NCBI RefSeq assembly: GCF_900111995.1
Contig: NZ_FOKF01000033.1
Coordinates: forward strand, 1 to 51,316
Length of the DNA: 51,316 nucleotides
Direction: 5' to 3'
Origin: Collimonas sp. OK607
Lineage (GTDB): Bacteria; Pseudomonadota; Gammaproteobacteria; Burkholderiales; Burkholderiaceae_D
Part shown: in pieces, positions 27,735 to 36,330 of the stretch
Position numbering within the stretch: the stretch's first letter is position 1
Layout of the letters: every line of letters begins with the position of its first letter
Translations under genes and position numbers: made by a program
The notes under the pieces: model-generated
Database searches by the model: none
What the model was told of the DNA's origin: nothing
What the model saw: only the letters and a program-made list of their open reading frames with translations

Positions 27735-28685
27735 ATGGCAAACGAAAACCTGATGGTTTTTACCGGTAACGCAAACCCGGAACTAGCTATTGGAGTTGCC
27801 AAGCAACTCGGTATCCCGCTAGGCAAAGCCAACGTTACCAAATTCTCCGACGGCGAAGTAATGGTCGAGATTAACGAGAACGTGCGCGGCAAAGATGTAT
27901 TTGTGCTGCAATCGACCTGCGCGCCGACCAATGACAACCTGATGGAAATCATGTTGATGGTCGATGCCCTGAAGCGTGCTTCAGCCGGCCGGATTACCGC
28001 TGCGATTCCTTATTATGGTTACGCACGACAAGACCGCCGCCCACGCTCGGCGCGGGTTGCGATTTCAGCCAAGGTTGTCGCCAACATGTTGCAGGAAGCC
28101 GGTGTCGAACGTGTCTTGATCATGGATCTGCACGCTGACCAGATTCAAGGCTTCTTCGACATTCCAGTTGACAATATTTACGCATCGCCGATTTTGCTGG
28201 GCGACCTGGTTAGCAAGAATTACGACGACCTGCTGGTCGTATCGCCGGACGTCGGCGGCGTGGTTCGCGCCCGTGCACTGGCAAAACGCCTGAATTGCGA
28301 CCTGGCAATCATCGACAAGCGCCGGCCGAAGGCGAATGTGTCTGAAGTCATGAACATCATCGGTGAAGTCGAAGGCCGTAACTGCGTGATCATGGATGAC
28401 ATGGTAGATACCGCCGGCACCCTGACCAAGGCAGCCGAAGTATTGAAAGAGCGCGGCGCCAAGAAAGTAGTCGCTTACTGTACACATCCGGTGCTGTCCG
28501 GCCCGGCCCTCGAGCGCATCGTCAATTCGCCGCTGGATGAACTGGTAGTTGTCGATACCATCCCGCTGTCGGCAGAAGCCAAGGCCTGCGGCAAGATCCG
28601 CCAGTTGTCATGTGCAGAGTTGCTCGCCGAAACGTTCAAGCGTATTACCAAGGGCGACTCGGTCATGTCGCTGTTTGCAGAATAA
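27735..28685 (+). CDS. prs: ribose-phosphate pyrophosphokinase
   Basis: This 316-residue enzyme makes PRPP from ribose 5-phosphate and ATP. Recognisable elements are the flexible loop [19 protein letters not shown], the regulatory segment [17 protein letters not shown], and the PRPP-binding loop [12 protein letters not shown]. Length is standard. The start [14 protein letters not shown] follows a TATCC... spacer without a strong ribosome site. It precedes rplY by 120 bases of hairpin-rich sequence. Confidence 0.97.
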   Translation: MANENLMVFTGNANPELAIGVAKQLGIPLGKANVTKFSDGEVMVEINENVRGKDVFVLQSTCAPTNDNLMEIMLMVDALKRASAGRITAAIPYYGYARQDRRPRSARVAISAKVVANMLQEAGVERVLIMDLHADQIQGFFDIPVDNIYASPILLGDLVSKNYDDLLVVSPDVGGVVRARALAKRLNCDLAIIDKRRPKANVSEVMNIIGEVEGRNCVIMDDMVDTAGTLTKAAEVLKERGAKKVVAYCTHPVLSGPALERIVNSPLDELVVVDTIPLSAEAKACGKIRQLSCAELLAETFKRITKGDSVMSLFAE

Positions 28686-28698
28686 GAATTCAGTTTTA

Positions 28699-28787
28699 TC
28701 GTCCTCGCATCTGGCAACAGATGCAAAGACGACCTTAAATTCCCTGGTCGCGGGGAATTTTTACCGCCGGACATTAAATAGTCCGGC
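28699..28787 (+). promoter_or_regulatory. three-hairpin spacer / candidate rplY leader
   Basis: Three consecutive stems fill the prs-rplY gap: GCATCTG/CAGATGC with a GCAA tetraloop (28707-28724), AAATTCCC/GGGAATTT followed by TT (28737-28762, resembling an attenuator or weak terminator), and GCCGGAC/GTCCGGC (28766-28787) shortly before the rplY start. CGTC/GACG bases flank the first stem. This looks like a structured leader or processing region; a role in L25 autoregulation is only a suggestion. Confidence 0.5.
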
Positions 28788-28805
28788 ACACAATGGAGCT
28801 TCAAA

Positions 28806-29432
28806 ATGAAAGTAATCGCATTTGTACGCAAAGAGCAGGGGACCGGAGCGAGCCGCCGCCTGCGCAATGCTGGCCAAACCCCAGGTATCGTTTATGGTGG
28901 TTCCGACGCGCCGGTGAATATCTCGCTGGACCACAATGCGCTGTACCACGCGCTGAAAAAAGAAACTTTCCACTCCTCGATCCTCGACCTCGAAATCGAC
29001 GGTTCGGTACAGAAAGTTTTGCTGCGCGACTTCCAAGTCCACGCATACAAACAACTGGTATTGCACGCTGACTTCCAGCGCGTTGATGCAAAACAAGCAA
29101 TCCACGTTAAAGTGCCTCTGCACTTCATCAATGCAGACGTAGCTCCTGCAGTGAAATTGTCCGGCGCCATCATCAGCCACGTTATCGCTGACCTGGACAT
29201 CGCTTGCTTGCCTGCCGACCTGCCAGAATTCGTCGAAGTCGACCTGACCAACATCGAAGTCGGTCACTCGATCCACCTGGCTGACCTGAAATTGCCTAAG
29301 GGCGTGACAGCGGTTTCGCAAGAAAACCTGACTATCGCTACTGCATCGATCCCAGCCGGCAAGGTTGAAGCTGAAGCGCCAGCCGCTGCAGCTGCACCAG
29401 CTGCTGATGCTCCTGCTGCTGACAAGAAGTAA
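28806..29432 (+). CDS. rplY: 50S ribosomal protein L25 (general stress protein Ctc type)
   Basis: This 208-residue protein is the long Ctc form of L25, which binds 5S rRNA. The N-terminal L25 domain (about 1-95) starts [20 protein letters not shown] and includes GIVYGG. The C-terminal TL5 domain follows (about 96-185), and an Ala-rich acidic-lysine tail ends the protein. ATGGAGC lies just upstream as ribosome site. The codon choice is strongly biased, as expected for a ribosomal protein gene. A strong terminator follows. Confidence 0.96.
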   Translation: MKVIAFVRKEQGTGASRRLRNAGQTPGIVYGGSDAPVNISLDHNALYHALKKETFHSSILDLEIDGSVQKVLLRDFQVHAYKQLVLHADFQRVDAKQAIHVKVPLHFINADVAPAVKLSGAIISHVIADLDIACLPADLPEFVEVDLTNIEVGHSIHLADLKLPKGVTAVSQENLTIATASIPAGKVEAEAPAAAAAPAADAPAADKK

Positions 29433-29470
29433 TAGCAATCGTCGTATTTGCCAGAGCGGTTTTCTGGTCG

Positions 29471-29498
29471 AAAAACCCGCCTTCGTGGCGGGTTTTTT
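29471..29498 (+). terminator. intrinsic terminator after rplY
   Basis: CCCGCC (29476-29481) and GGCGGG (29487-29492) pair with a five-base loop. The stem is preceded by five A and followed by six T (29493-29498), the textbook arrangement. It lies about 40 bases after the rplY stop. Confidence 0.93.
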
Positions 29499-29631
29499 AT
29501 TGTTGCAAAGCTGTTTAAGGTAAATCGCCGGGCCACGATAAGACACTGATGCGCAATATCCGCGATAATCGGCAAGGTCAAAAGCAGCCAGTTCAAAATC
29601 GGCACAACCCAAAAAAGTACAAAGCAAACCT

Positions 29632-30216
29632 ATGTCCATTCGTCTCATCGTCGGCCTCGGCAATCCCGGCCCGGAATACGAGCAAACCCGTCACAACGCC
29701 GGCTTCTGGCTGGTCGACAATCTGGCCAACGAGCTCGGCTGCAAACTGGCCAGGGAAGCACGCTTCAACGCCTTCGTCGCCAAGACCAGCATTGCCCGCC
29801 AGGAAGTCTGGCTGCTGGAACCGCAGACTTTCATGAATCGCTCTGGTCAGTCGGTCGGTGCGCTGGCGCGTTTCTACAAGATCGCGACGGAAGAAATCCT
29901 GGTGGTGCATGATGAGCTGGATCTGCCGCCAGGCAGCGCCAAATTGAAAAAAGGCGGCTCCTCCGGTGGACATAATGGTTTAAAAGATATCACCGCCGCC
30001 CTTGGCACCCAGGATTACTGGCGCCTGCGGTTGGGTATCGGCCATCCGCGCAGCTTGAGCCTGCAGCAGGTTGTTGCCGACTTTGTACTGCATCGCCCAC
30101 GCAAAGATGAACAAGTGCTGATTGAAGATGCGATCGGCGACAGCCTGAAAATCATTCCCCAGCTTTGCGAAGGCAAATTTGAAGCAGCGACCATGCAGTT
30201 GCATACCGCTAAATAA
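29632..30216 (+). CDS. pth: peptidyl-tRNA hydrolase
   Basis: This 194-residue enzyme frees tRNA from stalled peptidyl-tRNA. Conserved residues are Asn11 in GLGNPGPEY, the catalytic His21 in [11 protein letters not shown], Asn in [11 protein letters not shown] (about 69) and Asp in [11 protein letters not shown] (about 94), plus [13 protein letters not shown]. Length and start are standard. In most relatives it is directly followed by ychF; here an acyltransferase gene is inserted between them. Confidence 0.96.
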   Translation: MSIRLIVGLGNPGPEYEQTRHNAGFWLVDNLANELGCKLAREARFNAFVAKTSIARQEVWLLEPQTFMNRSGQSVGALARFYKIATEEILVVHDELDLPPGSAKLKKGGSSGGHNGLKDITAALGTQDYWRLRLGIGHPRSLSLQQVVADFVLHRPRKDEQVLIEDAIGDSLKIIPQLCEGKFEAATMQLHTAK

Positions 30217-30318
30217 GGCCGCTAAAACCGTCAATACGATTGCAGACGTCAGGATTAAAAAAGCCAGAAATTAATGCTAGACAACTAATGGCTATTTGCC
30301 GCACAGGATAATGTCCGA

Positions 30319-31491
30319 ATGAAAAACCGACTTCACGAAATTGACGGTATCCGAGGGTGGGCCGCACTTGTCGTGTTATTTTTCCATTTGATGAATGAGA
30401 CATTTGGTAATTTAGTGCCGATGTTTCGCAGCGATTTCATTTATTTTTTATCCAATGGCGGCTTAGCTGTAACCGTTTTCTTTATTCTTTCCGGAGATGC
30501 ACTTTCGTCTGGTTTCTCTAAAAAGGCGGATCTTACGCTCCTGGATTCACTGCTAATTAAACGGTATTTTCGTCTGACTGTCCCGATTTTGCTTTCCTGT
30601 GCAATCGTGTATGTCTTGATGCTGGCCGGAGCTAACTACAGTGTTGCCGCAGCGAAGATTGTCCATCGTGAAGATTGGCTTGGTTCGTTCATACCTTTTG
30701 AGCCAAGTTTGATTTCCCTACTGCGCTATTCGTTTTATTTAGTCTATGACGGACATTCAAAAATTGTTTCGTACAATCCATTTCTTTGGACGATGTCTAT
30801 TGAGCTAGTGGGCTCACTGCTAGTCTTCCTTTATTTATATCTTTCTACCCGGCTCAAAAACCCTATTAAGATATTGTATGCAGTGATTATTTTTCTAGTC
30901 ATTGCCCAATCATTTTATTGCCTTTTCTTTATCGGAGTACTGTTTGCGCAATACCGGGCAAATGGCGTCTTCAACCGACTACGCGCATCTGGTATATGGC
31001 GTTTTGCCGCTATAGCGTTACTGATAGCCATTGTAATTATCTACACATTTTCCAAAAGACAGCCATATTTCTGGCAATACATAAATATAAACGTCGTGAC
31101 TTCAGCGGCTCTCGTGTTCTGTTTTTACACATCTGACTGGGCCATTGGCTTTTTCTCGTCGAAACTTTCTCATTTTCTAGGTGAAATTTCATTCCCTTTA
31201 TATTTGGTCCACTTCAGTGTGATTATTTCGCTCACGTCTTTTTTAACGATTAAATTTTCCGAACTCGGGACTCTCGACACGCCCCATATCTTCTTAATCA
31301 TTTTTGTTTCAATTGCAGCTAGCATTACCGCAGCGGTTATTTTCCGTCGAGTGGAGAAATCTGCGCTCAAACTTATAAACAGGCTACCTGCTCATCTGCT
31401 TTCCATGCGAAATCCATCTGACAGCTCTTTGGTGCAGAAGGATACTTCTCCGGCTTTAAAGTATTCGTCGGTCGAGCGGATTGATTCATAA
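30319..31491 (+). CDS. acyltransferase 3 family membrane protein (OafA/YrhL-like)
   Basis: This 390-residue protein has about ten hydrophobic spans and the family N-terminus EIDGIRGWAALVVLFFHLMNE (Arg12 and His23), the motif pair that contacts the acyl donor. Such proteins O-acetylate or O-acylate surface polysaccharides, O-antigen or peptidoglycan sugars. LGEISFPLYLVHFSV near the C-terminus is also typical. The gene is clearly more AT-rich than its neighbours, uses different codons, and separates pth from ychF, so recent transfer is likely. No companion glycan gene is nearby, and the acceptor is unknown. Confidence 0.87.
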   Translation: MKNRLHEIDGIRGWAALVVLFFHLMNETFGNLVPMFRSDFIYFLSNGGLAVTVFFILSGDALSSGFSKKADLTLLDSLLIKRYFRLTVPILLSCAIVYVLMLAGANYSVAAAKIVHREDWLGSFIPFEPSLISLLRYSFYLVYDGHSKIVSYNPFLWTMSIELVGSLLVFLYLYLSTRLKNPIKILYAVIIFLVIAQSFYCLFFIGVLFAQYRANGVFNRLRASGIWRFAAIALLIAIVIIYTFSKRQPYFWQYININVVTSAALVFCFYTSDWAIGFFSSKLSHFLGEISFPLYLVHFSVIISLTSFLTIKFSELGTLDTPHIFLIIFVSIAASITAAVIFRRVEKSALKLINRLPAHLLSMRNPSDSSLVQKDTSPALKYSSVERIDS

Positions 31492-31779
31492 CGTAAAAGG
31501 TTCGTGAGCGCCATCCTGTTCGTACGCAAAAGCCGCACAAAATGCGATCAGGGAGATATAGATCGTTTTTAGGCTGCAGCCTTTGTAGAAGGCCTTCCGA
31601 CAGAGTTACAATAGTCATCTTTTTTGAACAAAATCCGCGCAAAATTTGTGAAAACACTCTCGATTTTGTTGGTTTTGTTGTGCGTCTGGCAATTATAGGT
31701 CCTGTCATTGCGGACCAAATAAATCTTGAGCTGCAACGCCTATCACCACCTGTAACCTATTGATTTAGAAAGTTTTTCC

Positions 31780-32871
31780 ATGAGTCTCAAATGCGGCATC
31801 GTCGGCCTCCCCAACGTCGGCAAATCTACCCTCTTCAATGCCCTGACTAAAGCGGGCATTCCGGCAGAAAACTATCCCTTCTGCACCATCGAGCCGAACG
31901 TCGGCATGGTAGAGGTGCCTGATCCACGCCTGAAGGCGCTGGCCGAGATCGTCAAGCCCGAGCGTATCCTGCCGGCGACCGTGGAATTTGTCGATATCGC
32001 CGGCCTGGTGGCTGGCGCCTCCAAAGGCGAAGGCCTGGGCAACCAGTTCCTCGCCCATATCCGCGAAACCGACGCCATCGTCAACGTCGTACGCTGCTTT
32101 GAAGACGACAACGTGATCCACGTGGCCGGCAAAATCAATCCGCTGGACGATATCGACGTGATCCAGACCGAGCTGGCGCTGGCCGACATGAGCACGGTTG
32201 AAAAAGCCATCCATCGCGAAAACAAGAAAGCCCGCTCCGGCGACAAGGATGCCGCCAAGCTGGTCGCCCTGCTGGAACGCCTGATGCCGGAACTTGATCA
32301 AGCCAAGCCGGTACGCGCCTGCGGTCTCGACGCCGAAGAAATGGCCCTGATCAAGCCGCTGTGCCTGATCACCGCCAAGCCGGCCATGTATGTCGCCAAC
32401 GTCTCCGACCACGGCTTCACCAACAATCCCCTGCTGGATCAGCTGACCGCTTACGCTGCTTCGCAAAACGCCCCTATCGTCGCCATCTGCGCCGCCATCG
32501 AATCGGAAATCGCCGACCTGGACGAAGCTGACAAACACGAATTCCTGGCCGACATGGGCATGGAAGAACCTGGCCTGGATCGTTTGATCCGCGCCGCCTT
32601 CAAGCTGCTCGGCCTGCAAACCTACTTCACCGCCGGCGTTAAAGAAGTACGCGCATGGACCATCCATGTGGGCGATACCGGCCCGCAAGCAGCAGGCGTG
32701 ATCCACACCGACTTCGAACGCGGCTTCATCCGCGCCCAAACCATCGCCTATGACGACTTCATCAGCCACAAGGGTGAACAAGGCGCCAAGGAAGCCGGCA
32801 AGATGCGTGCTGAAGGCAAGGAGTATGTGGTCAAGGACGGCGACGTCTTGAATTTCCTGTTTAACGTTTAA
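31780..32871 (+). CDS. ychF: redox-regulated ATPase YchF
   Basis: This 363-residue Obg-family P-loop protein has G1 GLPNVGKST (residues 8-16), G3-like [20 protein letters not shown], a helical hairpin, and a C-terminal TGS domain (about residues 275-363). YchF binds ATP rather than GTP, associates with ribosomes and negatively affects oxidative stress defence. Length is standard. A long terminator hairpin follows. Confidence 0.96.
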   Translation: MSLKCGIVGLPNVGKSTLFNALTKAGIPAENYPFCTIEPNVGMVEVPDPRLKALAEIVKPERILPATVEFVDIAGLVAGASKGEGLGNQFLAHIRETDAIVNVVRCFEDDNVIHVAGKINPLDDIDVIQTELALADMSTVEKAIHRENKKARSGDKDAAKLVALLERLMPELDQAKPVRACGLDAEEMALIKPLCLITAKPAMYVANVSDHGFTNNPLLDQLTAYAASQNAPIVAICAAIESEIADLDEADKHEFLADMGMEEPGLDRLIRAAFKLLGLQTYFTAGVKEVRAWTIHVGDTGPQAAGVIHTDFERGFIRAQTIAYDDFISHKGEQGAKEAGKMRAEGKEYVVKDGDVLNFLFNV

Positions 32872-32952
32872 ATCTGCTTAAAAATCCGTTTCGATGGGCA
32901 GATTGACTGCCCTGATCGAATTGCGGTGACTGCCCCCGATTCAAAAACCAGC

Positions 32953-33002
32953 AAAGCCCGGCCCTCTCCCCAGCAACTCGGGGAATGAGCGCCGGGCTTT
33001 TC
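32953..33002 (+). terminator. intrinsic terminator after ychF
   Basis: AAAGCCCGGC (32953-32962) pairs with GCCGGGCTTT (32991-33000), continuing into TT. An inner CCCC/GGGG pair extends the structure. It is about 80 bases downstream of the ychF stop and has the A-run, GC stem, T-run pattern of an intrinsic terminator. Confidence 0.82.
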
Positions 33003-33106
33003 TATATCAAACTTCGATGAACAAAGCCGGGTGCGACTCACTCTAACAACATGTGGCCCGCGACATCAGCATGTTGCGTCTCGCCGCATCTGTTCCAGGA
33101 GGAGCC

Positions 33107-33541
33107 ATGAACGCCAAATTGCTTATCCCGACAATTGCTGCGAGTGCGCTATGGGCCGCATGCTCATTACCGCCCAGAATCGATCTTATGGGCGATCCGG
33201 CTGTAGTAACCGCCGCCACGCGGACCATCGTTATCGCTCCGGATACAACCTACGTAAATGTTACGTGCGGCGAAATCGTTAAATTCGTCGTGGGCGACAA
33301 ATCATTTGCCTGGAATTTCGACGGCGCCGACTATCTTGATAAATTCGATTTAAGTCAGACCGCGCCACCTGGCATACTTGATCACAGTGTCATTGCCTAT
33401 GTTGCAGCCAATCCTCTCTATGCCGGCGGCGGCGATGGCGGTCGCCACGGCGGCGGGCATGGAGATCATGGCGGCGGTCACGGGGGAGACTTTACCAGCG
33501 GTAGCGGTGGTGGCCACGGTGGAGGCGGCGGTCATAAATAG
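33107..33541 (+). CDS. CzcE-like metal-binding periplasmic protein with Gly/His tail
   Basis: This 144-residue protein matches the CzcE family in the core segment RTIVIAPDTTYVNVTCGEIVKFVVGDKSFAWNFDG (residues 39-73). CzcE of Cupriavidus is a periplasmic copper-binding protein of heavy-metal resistance loci. The N-terminus is a signal peptide; a lipoprotein site at Cys19 (WAAC) is possible but atypical. The C-terminal 36 residues (109-144) are almost only Gly, His and Asp, with six histidines (114, 118, 121, 125, 137, 143), a likely metal-binding tail. AGGAG lies just before the ATG. No efflux or sensor genes adjoin it. Confidence 0.78.
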   Translation: MNAKLLIPTIAASALWAACSLPPRIDLMGDPAVVTAATRTIVIAPDTTYVNVTCGEIVKFVVGDKSFAWNFDGADYLDKFDLSQTAPPGILDHSVIAYVAANPLYAGGGDGGRHGGGHGDHGGGHGGDFTSGSGGGHGGGGGHK

Positions 33542-33593
33542 CCAAACCGACGCGACAACCGGGCAACTCATCCTGACAACGGAACAACAACAA

Positions 33594-33623
33594 GCACAGT
33601 TACAACGAAAAATGTAACTGTGC
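33594..33623 (+). other. perfect hairpin between czcE-like gene and ydeP
   Basis: GCACAGTTAC (33594-33603) and GTAACTGTGC (33614-33623) form a perfect ten-pair stem with a ten-base A-rich loop. No T-run follows. It lies 53 bases after the CzcE-like stop and about 100 bases before ydeP, so it may be a terminator of another type, an mRNA 3' end protector, or an operator. Confidence 0.6.
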
Positions 33624-33724
33624 TCCAAAAGCATCGTATTGACTGTACATGCTGCTATAAGCGGGCGCCAATTACACTCCCACGGACTCTGCGCGGTTTG
33701 CGCAAGATGCTCCGGGGAACAAAA

Positions 33725-36028
33725 TTGAGCGACCAGAAAATCCAGCAATATAACCACCCTGCCGGCGGCTGGGGCGCCTTGAAATATGTAGCTTTGCACT
33801 TGCTGAAAGAGAGAGTGCCGGGCGGTGGTGTGCGTACCTTGCTGGCGCAGAACCAGCCGGACGGCTTCGACTGTCCCGGCTGCGCCTGGCCGGACCGCGA
33901 TCATGCATCGACCTTTGAATTCTGTGAAAACGGCGTCAAAGCGGTGGCGGCGGAAGCTACCTCCAAGCGCGTCACGGCAGATTTTTTTGCAAAAAACAGC
34001 GTCGGCGCATTACTGCAGCAATCGGACTACGAACTGGAAGAACACGGCCGCCTGACCGAACCAATGGTGTACGACGCCGCCAGCGACCAGTACCAGCCGA
34101 TCTCCTGGCAAGACGCATTCAGCCTGATGAGCGATCACCTGAACACGCTGGACGATCCGAACCAGGCGTCGTTCTATACTTCCGGCCGCACCAGCAACGA
34201 AGCCGCGTTTCTATATCAATTGTTTGTGCGCGAATACGGCACCAACAACTTTCCCGATTGCTCCAACATGTGCCACGAGCCGACCAGCGTCGGCTTGCCG
34301 GAAACCGTAGGCGTCGGCAAGGGCACGGTAACGCTGGACGACTTCGACCTGGCCGATACCTTCCTGATCTTCGGCCAGAATCCCGCCACCAATCACCCGC
34401 GCATGATGGGTGAGTTGCGCGAATGCGCCAAGCGTGGCGCCACCATCGTTTCCATCAATCCGTTGCGCGAGCGTGGACTGGAGCGCTTCTCCAGCCCGCA
34501 ACATCCGTCCGACATGCTGTCGCGCTCCGGCACCAGCATCAGCAACATGTTTATCCGCCCTACCCTGTGCGGTGACCTGGCGCTGGTCAAGGGCGTCATC
34601 AAGCGCGTGCTGGAACTGGACGACCTGGCGCTGCAAGACCAGACCGAACGCGTGATCGATATCAGCTTCATTGCCGAACACACCGCCTACTTCGAAGAGT
34701 TCGCTGCCGATATCCGCGCCGAGAGCTGGGACGACATCGTCACCGAATCGGGTGTCAGCCGGGACGATATCGAACGACTGACGCAAGTGTACGTGCGCGG
34801 CAAAAACGTCATCGCGACCTGGGGCATGGGCCTGACGCAGCACAAGCATGGCGTCGCGACGATCCAGATGGTCTCCAACCTGATGCTATTGCGCGGCAAT
34901 ATCGGCCGCCCCGGCGCCGGCTTGTGTCCGGTCCGCGGCCATTCCAACGTGCAAGGCGACCGCACTGTCGGCATCGACGAAAAACCGACCGCCGCTTTCC
35001 TCGATCGCATCGAGCAGGTTTACGGCTTCAAGCCGCCGCGTGAGCATGGTCTCGACGTGGTTGGCACGATTGAAGCGATGCTGCAAGGACAGGTCAAGGT
35101 ATTCATCGGACTCGGCGGCAACTTCGCCATGGCGACACCCGACACGCCGCGCACATGGCAGGCATTGCAGTCTTGCGCGCTGACCGTGCACATCACCACC
35201 AAACTGAATCGCAGCCATCTGATCCACGGCAAGGAAGCCTTGATCCTGCCAACCATGGGCCGCACCGAAATCGACCAGCAGGAAAGCGGCCCGCAAGGCG
35301 TGACCGTCGAAGACTCGATGAGCATGGTGCACATTTCCTACGGCATCAACAAACCCGTCGCCAAAACCTGCTTGTCGGAAATCGACATTGTTGCGCGCCT
35401 GGCGCACGCCACGCTGAAACAGAGCCGCACGCGCTGGCTCGACTATGTCAAGGACTACGCGCTGATCCGCGACGACATCGAAAAAGTGTACGACGCCTTC
35501 AAGGATTACAACCTGCGCATCAAGCAGCCGGGTGGTTTCCACCTTGGCGTAGCGTCGCGCGAGCGGGTCTGGAAAACGGCCAGCAACCGGGCCCAGTTCA
35601 TCGTGCATGCGATTCCCAAGGACACGCCGATTCACCAGGCGCGCCGCAAATACGGGCCCGAACTGATGGTCCTGATGACCACCCGTTCGCATGATCAGTA
35701 CAACACCACCATCTATGGACTGGACGACCGTTATCGCGGCGTATTCGGACAACGGCGCGTGGTATTCGCCAACCTGCTCGATATCCAGATGCTGGGCTTC
35801 GCTCCCGGCGACTGGGTCGATCTGATCGGCGTCTGGGACGACGGCATCGAACGCCGCGCCGACCGCTTCCTGCTGGTGGAATACGACATTCCACGCGGCT
35901 GCATCAGCGGCTACTATCCGGAAACCAATCCGCTGGTACCGCTCAACAGCTTCGCCGACAAAGCGCGCACGCCGACATCGAAATCGATCCCGGTGCTGAT
36001 GCGCCGCTCCATGCAGCTTGCGGCGTGA
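33725..36028 (+). CDS. ydeP: FdhF/YdeP-family molybdopterin oxidoreductase
   Basis: This ~767-residue molybdopterin (bis-MGD) enzyme is colinear with E. coli YdeP. Shared stretches include HPAGGWGALKYVA, DGFDCPGCAWPD, YTSGRTSNEAAFLYQLF, NFPDCSNMCHEPTSVGL, GHSNVQGDRTVGI and RSHDQYNTTIYGLDDRYRGVFGQR. YdeP is linked to acid resistance in E. coli, but its substrate is unknown. I prefer a TTG start at 33725 (after CCGGGGAA), which matches the family N-terminus; ATG at 33707 is possible. The TGA is followed five bases later by a small winged-helix gene. Formate dehydrogenase activity should not be assumed. Confidence 0.93.
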   Translation: MSDQKIQQYNHPAGGWGALKYVALHLLKERVPGGGVRTLLAQNQPDGFDCPGCAWPDRDHASTFEFCENGVKAVAAEATSKRVTADFFAKNSVGALLQQSDYELEEHGRLTEPMVYDAASDQYQPISWQDAFSLMSDHLNTLDDPNQASFYTSGRTSNEAAFLYQLFVREYGTNNFPDCSNMCHEPTSVGLPETVGVGKGTVTLDDFDLADTFLIFGQNPATNHPRMMGELRECAKRGATIVSINPLRERGLERFSSPQHPSDMLSRSGTSISNMFIRPTLCGDLALVKGVIKRVLELDDLALQDQTERVIDISFIAEHTAYFEEFAADIRAESWDDIVTESGVSRDDIERLTQVYVRGKNVIATWGMGLTQHKHGVATIQMVSNLMLLRGNIGRPGAGLCPVRGHSNVQGDRTVGIDEKPTAAFLDRIEQVYGFKPPREHGLDVVGTIEAMLQGQVKVFIGLGGNFAMATPDTPRTWQALQSCALTVHITTKLNRSHLIHGKEALILPTMGRTEIDQQESGPQGVTVEDSMSMVHISYGINKPVAKTCLSEIDIVARLAHATLKQSRTRWLDYVKDYALIRDDIEKVYDAFKDYNLRIKQPGGFHLGVASRERVWKTASNRAQFIVHAIPKDTPIHQARRKYGPELMVLMTTRSHDQYNTTIYGLDDRYRGVFGQRRVVFANLLDIQMLGFAPGDWVDLIGVWDDGIERRADRFLLVEYDIPRGCISGYYPETNPLVPLNSFADKARTPTSKSIPVLMRRSMQLAA

Positions 36029-36032
36029 TTCG

Positions 36033-36329
36033 ATGATGAACTGGGACGATCAGATTGACGATGCAGTGCTGGCGATCTTGTCCGCACTGCACGCCGATGC
36101 TAACGACGAGCGCGGTCACTACGCCGAGCCGGGAATGTCGCTTGCAAAACTCAGTAAACGCGTCGAGCAGCGCATGAGCACGTTGCGACGTAATCTTAGT
36201 GCCTTGGAAGATGCCGAAATTGTCAGCGTCGCTCTCAACGAAGACGGTACCGGCCGGGTGTCCCTGACCGCGTTCGGGATAGCGATTTTCGATGCCCTGG
36301 ATGCGAACCAGGCTGCGGAGATGGCGTGA
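36033..36329 (+). CDS. small winged-helix DNA-binding protein
   Basis: This 98-residue protein looks like a compact winged-helix regulator: LAKLSKRVEQRMSTLRRNLSALEDAEIVSVALNEDGTGRVSLTAFG matches the helix-turn-helix plus wing pattern of ArsR/MarR-type domains. The ATG at 36033 lies four bases after the ydeP stop, so the two are co-transcribed. Its stop is separated by one base from the convergent stop of the MocR gene, leaving no room for a terminator. It may autoregulate the ydeP operon, perhaps by redox or molybdenum state, but this is inference. Confidence 0.72.
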   Translation: MMNWDDQIDDAVLAILSALHADANDERGHYAEPGMSLAKLSKRVEQRMSTLRRNLSALEDAEIVSVALNEDGTGRVSLTAFGIAIFDALDANQAAEMA

Positions 36330-36330
36330 T

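Noticed and set aside
31492-31779. Frames on both strands between the acyltransferase and ychF genes
   Set aside because: They have no supporting ribosome site or recognisable domain; the region looks like AT-rich spacer joined to the transferred gene. Only a GGCTGCAGCC palindrome was noted.
33725-36028. Naming the molybdopterin enzyme formate dehydrogenase
   Set aside because: The sequence follows YdeP rather than FdhF: there is no N-terminal ferredoxin cysteine set or selenocysteine context, and no partner subunits are nearby.
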